A stretch of DNA of 11,190 bases, taken from assembly GCF_905200055.1 (NCBI RefSeq), contig NZ_CAJKIS010000061.1:1-11190 (forward strand). The letters run 5' to 3'. The stretch's first letter is position 1; each line of letters opens with the position of its first letter. The DNA comes from an uncultured Fusobacterium sp. Lineage in GTDB: Bacteria > Fusobacteriota > Fusobacteriia > Fusobacteriales > Fusobacteriaceae. A program made the translations under genes and the position numbers. The notes under the pieces were generated by a model. The model was not told the DNA's origin and did not search any database. It saw only the letters and a list, made by a program, of their open reading frames with translations. Shown here in pieces: positions 6,302 through 11,190 of the stretch.

Positions 6302-6580
6302 ATGGCTAGATCATTAAAAAAAGGACCTTTCTGTGACCACCACTTAATGAAAAAAGTTGAAGAAGCTGTAGCTTCTCAAAACTTAAAAGCGGTTATTAAA
6401 ACTTGGTCAAGAAGATCAACTATATTCCCTAATTTCATTGGTATCACTTTCGGAGTGTACAATGGGAAAAAGCACATACCTGTTCACGTAACTGAGCAAA
6501 TGGTTGGACACAAACTAGGTGAGTTTGCACCAACTAGAACTTACTACGGACACGGTGTAGATAAAAAGAAGAAAAAATAA
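6302..6580 (+). CDS. rpsS: 30S ribosomal protein S19
   Basis: Head protein of the small subunit that pairs with S13 and contacts the A-site finger and tRNA region. It has 92 residues, the usual length. The start MARSLKKGPF, the segment TWSRRSTIFPNFIG (35-48) and the GHKLGEFAPTRTYYGHG signature (69-85) are all present. The C-terminus is a lysine run. GAGAGGAGG (6283-6291) precedes the ATG by ten bases. It lies 24 bases after rplB. The 52 bases that follow are A/T-rich and hold only the rplV ribosome binding site. Confidence 0.99.
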   Translation: MARSLKKGPFCDHHLMKKVEEAVASQNLKAVIKTWSRRSTIFPNFIGITFGVYNGKKHIPVHVTEQMVGHKLGEFAPTRTYYGHGVDKKKKK

Positions 6581-6632
6581 TTAATTATATAAAATACTAA
6601 ATTTTGTTGAGTTATAAAAGGAGGTTGGACTA

Positions 6633-6965
6633 GTGGAAGCTAGAGCAATAACTAGATTCGTAAGATTGTCTCCTAGAAAAGCTAGGTTAGTAGCTGACTT
6701 AGTAAGAGGAAAATCAGCGCTAGAAGCATTAGATATTCTAGAGTTTACAAATAAAAAAGCAGCTAGAATTATAAGTAAAACATTAGCATCAGCTGTTGCT
6801 AATGCAACTAACAACTTCAAAATGGATGAAGATAAGTTAGTAGTTTCAACAATTATGATAAATGATGGACCAGCTCTTAAAAGAATCATGCCTAGAGCTA
6901 TGGGAAGAGCGGATATAATCAGAAAACCAACAGCTCACATTACTGTGGCAGTTTCTGAAAAGTAG
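6633..6965 (+). CDS. rplV: 50S ribosomal protein L22
   Basis: Binds several 23S rRNA domains; its long beta-hairpin lines the exit tunnel and is a site of macrolide-resistance mutations in other species. It has 110 residues, a standard length. RLSPRKARLVADLVRGK (11-27) is the typical N-terminal helix region, and the hairpin loop spans about 77-102 (INDGPALKRIMPRAMGRAD at its core). The start is GTG at 6633, fixed by AAAGGAGGTT eight bases upstream and by the MEARA beginning. Confidence 0.98.
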   Translation: MEARAITRFVRLSPRKARLVADLVRGKSALEALDILEFTNKKAARIISKTLASAVANATNNFKMDEDKLVVSTIMINDGPALKRIMPRAMGRADIIRKPTAHITVAVSEK

Positions 6966-6982
6966 TTTAAGGAGGTAAGACT

Positions 6983-7639
6983 GTGGGACAAAAAGTAGAC
7001 CCTAGAGGACTAAGAGTAGGAATTACTAGATCTTGGGATTCTAACTGGTATGCAGATAAGAAGGAATACGCTAAGTACTTCCATGAAGATGTAAAAATCA
7101 GAGAACTTATCAAGAAGAACTACTTCCATGCAGGAATATCGAAGGTTAAGATCGAAAGAACTTCTCCTTCTAACGTAGTTGTTCTTGTTTATACAGCAAA
7201 AGCTGGTATAATCATCGGAAGAAAAGGTGCAGAAATAGATAATTTAAGAGTAACTCTTGAAAAATTAACTGGTAAAAAAGTAACAGTTAAAGTTCAAGAA
7301 GTTAAAGAATTCAACAAGGACGCTGTACTTGTTGCAGAAAACATTGCTACATCAATCGAAAAAAGGGTAGCATACAAAAGAGCTGTAAGCCAAGCTATAA
7401 TGAGAGCTATGAGAGCTGGAGCTAAAGGAATCAAAGTTATGGTTTCTGGAAGACTAAATGGAGCAGAAATTGCCAGAGCTGAATGGGTAGTAGAAGGAAA
7501 AGTACCTTTACATACACTAAGAGCTGATATTGATTATGCAGTAGCAACAGCTCACACTACTTATGGAGCTCTAGGAATAAAAGTATGGGTTTTCCATGGT
7601 GAAGTTCTTCCAACTAAAAGGGAAGGAGGAGAAGCGTAG
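6983..7639 (+). CDS. rpsC: 30S ribosomal protein S3
   Basis: Lines the mRNA entry tunnel and contributes to mRNA helicase activity. It has 218 residues, within the usual range. The N-terminal KH domain carries the GXXG motif as GRKG (79-82). The C-terminal domain has the basic stretch EKRVAYKRAVSQAIMRAM (126-143), where Lys127 and Arg128 match the entry-tunnel Arg131 and Arg132 of E. coli, and the signature GRLNGAEIARAEW (156-168). The start is GTG at 6983, with AAGGAGGT (6969-6976) six bases upstream. The gene ends two bases before rplP and its last codons contain the rplP ribosome binding site. Confidence 0.99.
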   Translation: MGQKVDPRGLRVGITRSWDSNWYADKKEYAKYFHEDVKIRELIKKNYFHAGISKVKIERTSPSNVVVLVYTAKAGIIIGRKGAEIDNLRVTLEKLTGKKVTVKVQEVKEFNKDAVLVAENIATSIEKRVAYKRAVSQAIMRAMRAGAKGIKVMVSGRLNGAEIARAEWVVEGKVPLHTLRADIDYAVATAHTTYGALGIKVWVFHGEVLPTKREGGEA

Positions 7640-7641
7640 TC

Positions 7642-8064
7642 ATGTTAATGCCAAAAAGAACAAAACATAGAAAAATGTTTAGAGGTAGAATGAAAGGTAC
7701 TGCTCAAAGAGGAAATACTGTAGCATTCGGAGATTACGGACTACAAGCTCTTGAGCCACACTGGATAACTAATAGACAAATAGAATCATGTAGGGTTGCT
7801 ATCAACAGAACTTTCAAAAGAGAAGGAAAAACTTTTATCAGAATATTCCCTGACAAACCAATCACAGCTAGACCAGCTGGAGTGAGAATGGGTAAAGGTA
7901 AAGGAAACGTTGAAGGTTGGGTAGCAGTAGTTAAACCTGGAAGAATAATGTTCGAGGTTTCTGGAGTAACTGAAGATAAAGCTATGGTAGCTTTAAGAAA
8001 AGCTGCAATGAAGCTTCCTATCAGTTGTAAAATTGTTAAGAAAGAGAATGGTGGTGAAAACTAA
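7642..8064 (+). CDS. rplP: 50S ribosomal protein L16
   Basis: Binds near the A site and helps position aminoacyl-tRNA. It has 140 residues, slightly longer than the 136 of E. coli because of a short polar tail. MLMPKRTKHRKMFRGRMKG (1-19) is the standard start. VRMGKGKGNVEGWVA (81-95) is the conserved loop; its Arg82 matches the arginine that some bacteria hydroxylate. The first ATG (7642) is preferred over a second one at 7648 because AAGGAGG (7623-7629) already sits twelve bases upstream of the first. The stop overlaps the rpmC start by one base. Confidence 0.98.
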   Translation: MLMPKRTKHRKMFRGRMKGTAQRGNTVAFGDYGLQALEPHWITNRQIESCRVAINRTFKREGKTFIRIFPDKPITARPAGVRMGKGKGNVEGWVAVVKPGRIMFEVSGVTEDKAMVALRKAAMKLPISCKIVKKENGGEN

Positions 8065-8246
8065 TGAGAGCTAAGGAAATAAGAGAAATGTCTACTGAAG
8101 ACTTAGTTGTTAAGTGTAAAGAGCTTAAGGAAGAATTATTCAACCTAAAGTTCCAACTTTCATTAGGTCAACTTACTAACACTGCTAAAATTAGAGAAGT
8201 TAGAAGAGAAATTGCTAGAATTAATACAATCTTAAACGAAAGATAA
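8064..8246 (+). CDS. rpmC: 50S ribosomal protein L29
   Basis: Small protein of two helices at the tunnel exit, next to L23. It has 60 residues, a normal length. The conserved pattern EIREMSTEDL (5-14), KEELFNLKFQ (22-31) and REVRREIARI (44-53) is present. The ATG shares its A with the rplP stop (TAATG). Its ribosome binding site is weak by local standards (GGTGGTG, 8050-8056), so translation probably depends on ribosomes finishing rplP. Confidence 0.98.
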   Translation: MRAKEIREMSTEDLVVKCKELKEELFNLKFQLSLGQLTNTAKIREVRREIARINTILNER

Positions 8247-8298
8247 TCTCATTCAAGTTTATAGATAATTTGATTCTTTGGAAGAGGAGGTTAATGTC

Positions 8299-8550
8299 TT
8301 GAGAAACGAAAGAAAAGTTAGAGAAGGAATAGTTGTTTCTGACAAGATGGATAAAACAATCGTTGTTGCAATAGAAACAATGGCTTTACATCCAATCTAT
8401 AAAAAGAGAGTAAAAAGCACTACTAAGTTTAAAGCTCACGATGAAAACAATGTAGCTCAAACTGGAGATAGAGTAAGAATTATGGAAACTAGACCATTAT
8501 CAAGAGATAAAAGATGGAGACTAGTAGAGATTGTTGAAAAAGCTAGATAA
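8299..8550 (+). CDS. rpsQ: 30S ribosomal protein S17
   Basis: Primary 16S rRNA-binding protein of the small subunit. I place the start at the TTG at 8299, giving 83 residues that begin MRNERKVREGIVVSDKMDKT and align with the S17 start. GAGGAGGT (8284-8291) lies seven bases before it. An earlier in-frame TTG at 8278 would put that ribosome binding site inside the gene and add seven residues it does not need. A nearby ATG (8294) is out of frame and stops after two codons. The family signature GDRVRIMETRPLSRDK (56-71) is intact. Confidence 0.95.
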   Translation: MRNERKVREGIVVSDKMDKTIVVAIETMALHPIYKKRVKSTTKFKAHDENNVAQTGDRVRIMETRPLSRDKRWRLVEIVEKAR

Positions 8551-8580
8551 TTCCAATTATTGTGAGAGGAGGATATTTTA

Positions 8581-8949
8581 ATGGTACAACAACAAACTAT
8601 CCTTAATGTTGCTGATAACTCAGGTGCTAAGAAACTTATGATCATAAGAGTTCTTGGTGGATCTAAAAAAAGATTCGGTAAAATCGGTGACATCGTTGTC
8701 GCATCAGTTAAGGAAGCAATCCCTGGTGGAAACGTTAAAAAAGGTGACGTAGTAAAAGCTGTTATAGTTAGAACTAAAAAAGAATTAAGAAGAGAAGATG
8801 GATCATATATAAAATTTGATGATAACGCAGGAGTTATAATCAATAACAACAATGAACCAAAAGCAACAAGAATATTTGGACCAGTTGCAAGAGAGTTAAG
8901 AGCTAAAAACTTCATGAAGATTTTATCTCTAGCTCCTGAAGTAATTTAA
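8581..8949 (+). CDS. rplN: 50S ribosomal protein L14
   Basis: Large-subunit protein at the subunit interface, part of bridge B8 and contacted by the silencing factor RsfS in many bacteria. It has exactly the standard 122 residues. ADNSGAKKLMIIRVLGGS (11-28) and FGPVARELRAKNFMKILSLA (99-118) are the diagnostic segments. GAGAGGAGG (8564-8572) lies eight bases before the ATG. It is the first gene of the classical spc part, yet only 30 bases follow rpsQ and no terminator or promoter is seen there, so S10 and spc appear to be one transcription unit here. Confidence 0.99.
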   Translation: MVQQQTILNVADNSGAKKLMIIRVLGGSKKRFGKIGDIVVASVKEAIPGGNVKKGDVVKAVIVRTKKELRREDGSYIKFDDNAGVIINNNNEPKATRIFGPVARELRAKNFMKILSLAPEVI

Positions 8950-8972
8950 TTTAAGAGAGGAGGCTAATCGTC

Positions 8973-9314
8973 GTGGCTAAACCTAAGATCAAATTTGTAC
9001 CTGAATCATTACACGTTAAAACTGGAGATATGGTATATGTAATCTCTGGAAAAGATAAAGGTAAAACAGGTAAAGTTGTAAAAGTTTTCCCTAAAAAAGG
9101 AAAAGTTGTAGTTGAAGGAATCAACTTAATCACTAAACATATGAAACCAAGTCCAATAAACCCACAAGGTGGAGTTGTTACTAAGCCAGCACCTATGTTC
9201 TCATCAAAAGTTATGCTTTTCGATGAAAAAGCTGGTAAACCAACAAGAGTTGGATATAAATTCGTAGATGGTAAAAAAGTAAGATACTCAAAAGTATCAG
9301 GAGAAGTTCTATAA
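8973..9314 (+). CDS. rplX: 50S ribosomal protein L24
   Basis: Assembly-initiator protein that binds the 5' region of 23S rRNA. The KOW motif lies in VKTGDMVYVISGKDKGKTGK (15-34). At 113 residues it is a little longer than the common 101-105; the extra length is in the N-terminal lead and the C-terminal strand. NLITKHMKPSPINPQGGVV (51-69) is typical. The start is GTG at 8973, with GAGAGGAGG (8955-8963) nine bases upstream. Confidence 0.98.
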   Translation: MAKPKIKFVPESLHVKTGDMVYVISGKDKGKTGKVVKVFPKKGKVVVEGINLITKHMKPSPINPQGGVVTKPAPMFSSKVMLFDEKAGKPTRVGYKFVDGKKVRYSKVSGEVL

Positions 9315-9332
9315 GAAAGGAGGAAAACGTAA

Positions 9333-9884
9333 GTGTCTAAATACGTTTCTAGATATCATAAATTATATAACGATGTAATAGTTCCAGCTCTTATGAAGGA
9401 TCTTGGAATTACTAACATCATGGAATGTCCAAAACTAGAAAAAATAATAGTAAACATGGGAGTTGGAGAAGCAACTCAAAATGTTAAACTTATAGATGCA
9501 GCTATGGGAGACTTAGCTATCATTTCTGGACAAAAACCAGTTGTAAGAAAAGCTAAAAAATCAGAAGCTGGGTTCAAGTTAAGAGAAGGTATGCCTATCG
9601 GAGCAAAAGTTACTTTAAGAAAAGAAAGAATGTACGACTTTTTAGATAGATTAGTGAATGTAGTTCTTCCAAGAGTAAGAGACTTCGAAGGAGTTCCAGC
9701 TGATTCATTTGATGGAAGAGGAAACTACTCTCTAGGATTAAGAGATCAACTAGTATTCCCTGAAATCGAATTCGATAAAGTTGATAAACTTTTAGGAATG
9801 TCTATCACTATGGTTTCTTCTGCAAAAACTGATGAAGAAGGAAGAGCTTTACTTAGAGCATTTGGAATGCCTTTCAAAAAGTAA
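9333..9884 (+). CDS. rplE: 50S ribosomal protein L5
   Basis: Binds 5S rRNA and the P-site tRNA elbow in the central protuberance. It has 183 residues, slightly above the 179 of E. coli. The signature KLEKIIVNMGVGEA (34-47) and the segment GQKPVVRKAKKSEAGFKLRE (66-85) are intact. The start is GTG at 9333, set by AAAGGAGG (9316-9323). In E. coli, S8 represses the spc operon by binding near the rplE start. I see no obvious S8-type stem with internal loop in the short rplX-rplE junction, so that control may be absent here. Confidence 0.98.
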   Translation: MSKYVSRYHKLYNDVIVPALMKDLGITNIMECPKLEKIIVNMGVGEATQNVKLIDAAMGDLAIISGQKPVVRKAKKSEAGFKLREGMPIGAKVTLRKERMYDFLDRLVNVVLPRVRDFEGVPADSFDGRGNYSLGLRDQLVFPEIEFDKVDKLLGMSITMVSSAKTDEEGRALLRAFGMPFKK

Positions 9885-9908
9885 GATAGTGAGGAGGTTA
9901 AGGAATAG

Positions 9909-10196
9909 ATGGCAAAGAAGTCAATGATCGCTAGAGATGTTAAAAGAGCTGAACTATGCGATAAATATGCTGAAAAAAGAGCTGAGCTAAAGAAAAGAGT
10001 TGCTGAAGGAGATATGGAAGCTATGTTTGAATTAAACAAACTTCCTAAAGACTCATCAGCAGTTAGAAGAAGAAATAGATGTCAGTTAGACGGAAGACCA
10101 AGAGGATTCATGAGAGAATTCGGTATTTCAAGAGTAAAATTCAGACAGCTTGCAGGAGCTGGACTTATACCAGGAGTTAAGAAATCATCTTGGTAA
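9909..10196 (+). CDS. rpsN: 30S ribosomal protein S14, zinc-free type
   Basis: Head protein of the small subunit, next to S3 and S10. It has 95 residues with only two separated cysteines (Cys17, Cys58) and no CXXC pairs. It therefore belongs to the zinc-independent long class rather than the 61-residue zinc form found in the spc operon of many Gram-positive bacteria. The C-terminal signature CQLDGRPRGFMREFGISR (58-75) and the end GLIPGVKKSSW are typical. GAGGAGGT (9891-9898) is ten bases before the ATG. Confidence 0.98.
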   Translation: MAKKSMIARDVKRAELCDKYAEKRAELKKRVAEGDMEAMFELNKLPKDSSAVRRRNRCQLDGRPRGFMREFGISRVKFRQLAGAGLIPGVKKSSW

Positions 10197-10225
10197 TTTG
10201 ATAGTAGGAAGGAGGATTTTCGTAG

Positions 10226-10621
10226 ATGTATTTAACAGATCCAATTGCTGATATGTTAACAAGAATCAGAAATGCAAATGCAGTAATGCATGAAAAAGTA
10301 GATGTGCCTCATTCAACTTTAAAAGAAAGATTATCTGAAATTCTAAAAGAAGAAGGATATATAGCAAACTATAAAGTTGTAACTGATGGAAACAAAAAAA
10401 GTATCAGAGTATACTTAAAATATGATGGTAAAGATAGAGTTATCAAAGGAATAAAAAGAATTTCTAAACCTGGAAGAAGAGTATATTCTTCAGTAGAAGA
10501 TATGCCAAGAGTTCTATCAGGACTAGGAATTGCTATTGTATCCACTTCTAAGGGAATCGTTACTGACAGAGTAGCTAGAAGAGAAAACGTAGGTGGAGAA
10601 ATACTTGCATTTGTTTGGTAA
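10226..10621 (+). CDS. rpsH: 30S ribosomal protein S8
   Basis: Binds the central domain of 16S rRNA and is a key platform-assembly protein; in E. coli it is also the spc operon repressor. It has 131 residues, a standard length. The start DPIADMLTRIRNAN (5-18) and the signature IAIVSTSKGIVTDRVARREN (102-121), with the rRNA-contacting STSKG (106-110), are intact. AAGGAGG (10209-10215) lies ten bases upstream of the ATG. Confidence 0.99.
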   Translation: MYLTDPIADMLTRIRNANAVMHEKVDVPHSTLKERLSEILKEEGYIANYKVVTDGNKKSIRVYLKYDGKDRVIKGIKRISKPGRRVYSSVEDMPRVLSGLGIAIVSTSKGIVTDRVARRENVGGEILAFVW

Positions 10622-10646
10622 TTAAAACTTAGGAGGTGTCTAGTAA

Positions 10647-11190
10647 ATGTCAAGAGTAGGTAAAAAACCTATCGTTGTGCCTTCTGGAGTTGAAGTTACA
10701 GTTAATGGAAATGAAGTTACTGTAAAAGGACCTAAAGGTACATTAAAAAAAGAATTTAACAAAGAATTAACAATAAAATATACTAAAGAAGAAAAGCATC
10801 ATGAAGTTGTAAATGAAATCGTAGTTGAAAGACCTAACGACTTACCAGAAGTTAGAGCTATTCACGGAACAACTAGAGCTCTAATCCATAACATGGTTGT
10901 TGGAGTTTCTGAAGGTTTCAAGAAAACTTTAAATTTAGTAGGGGTTGGATACAGAGCTGCTGAGAAAGGAAAAGGACTAGAATTATCTCTAGGATATTCT
11001 CACCCTATCATCATCGATGAAATTCCTGGAATCAAATTTACTGTAGAAAAAAATACTACTGTACATGTTGAAGGAATCGAAAAAGATGTAGTAGGTCAAG
11101 TAGCTGCTGACATCAGAGCAAAAAGAGCTCCAGAACCTTATAAAGGAAAAGGAGTTAAATATGCTGATGAAGTTATCAGAAGAAAAGAAG
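10647..11190 (+). CDS. rplF: 50S ribosomal protein L6 (3' end cut by the window)
   Basis: Two-domain large-subunit protein near the factor-binding site. The start ATG at 10647 follows AGGAGGTG (10631-10638). The frame stays open for 181 codons to the window edge, and only a few residues should be missing, because the family signature PEPYKGKGVKYADEVIRRKE (162-181) is already reached. The N-terminal MSRVGKKPIVVPSGV and the central LNLVGVGYRA (95-104) are typical. Residues 46-66 are a slightly longer, charged loop than in E. coli L6. It is not a truncated gene; the break is only the edge. Confidence 0.98.
   Translation, partial: MSRVGKKPIVVPSGVEVTVNGNEVTVKGPKGTLKKEFNKELTIKYTKEEKHHEVVNEIVVERPNDLPEVRAIHGTTRALIHNMVVGVSEGFKKTLNLVGVGYRAAEKGKGLELSLGYSHPIIIDEIPGIKFTVEKNTTVHVEGIEKDVVGQVAADIRAKRAPEPYKGKGVKYADEVIRRKE

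Noticed and set aside
6581..6632. Internal promoter between rpsS and rplV (TATAAAAT-like sequence)
   Set aside because: No -35 box at a proper distance; A/T-rich spacers here give such matches by chance.
8278..8298. N-terminal extension of rpsQ from a TTG at 8278
   Set aside because: The ribosome binding site GAGGAGGT would then be coding, and S17 homology starts after it.
1..11190. CRISPR arrays, insertion sequences, prophage or defence genes
   Set aside because: No regularly spaced repeats, transposase-like frames or terminal inverted repeats were seen; apart from the permease every gene is core translation machinery.

Overview
The window is A/T-rich DNA carrying the front of a bacterial ribosomal-protein superoperon (S10 cluster running into spc). 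It is preceded by a tRNA cluster, an elongation factor Tu gene and one amino-acid permease. The EF-Tu and ribosomal proteins, the near-exclusive use of AGA for Arg and GGA for Gly, and strong GGAGG ribosome binding sites fit the phylum Fusobacteriota (Fusobacterium, Cetobacterium or a relative). This assignment rests on remembered similarity of EF-Tu and L2, not on a search; a low-GC Firmicute is the main alternative.

Layout. Positions 1-235 hold three tRNA genes with encoded CCA ends: Thr(TGT), cut by the left edge, then Glu(TTC) and Tyr(GTA). A terminator-like hairpin with nine T follows. tuf (345-1529) ends at a strong terminator. A 12-helix APC-family permease (1732-3087) has its own promoter and its own terminator, so it is a self-contained unit placed between tuf and the ribosomal operon. 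A strong extended -10 promoter (3227-3254), overlapped by a long inverted repeat, then starts the ribosomal operon. The gene order is rpsJ, rplC, rplD, rplW, rplB, rpsS, rplV, rpsC, rplP, rpmC, rpsQ, rplN, rplX, rplE, rpsN, rpsH and rplF, the last cut by the right edge. This is the canonical bacterial order. Gaps are about 0-70 bases, except the 184 bases between rpsJ and rplC.

How it works together. tRNAs, EF-Tu and ribosomal proteins are all translation machinery. Inside the operon most genes have their own strong Shine-Dalgarno site, and two junctions (rplD/rplW and rplP/rpmC) overlap by one base in TAATG. Five start codons are not ATG: GTG for rplV, rpsC, rplX and rplE, and TTG for rpsQ. 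Two upstream in-frame start choices look wrong. rplC should start at the ATG at 3817 (208 aa) and rpsQ at the TTG at 8299 (83 aa).

Most interesting part. The rpsJ-rplC spacer (3633-3816) is non-coding and rich in potential RNA structure. It holds a 50-base stem-loop, a second module that can be drawn as a pseudoknot, and three copies of AACCA that can compete for one TGGTT. It is a good candidate for a cis-acting ribosomal-protein leader controlling rplC-rplD and downstream genes. This is inference from base pairing only. The rest of the window is ordinary and well conserved.
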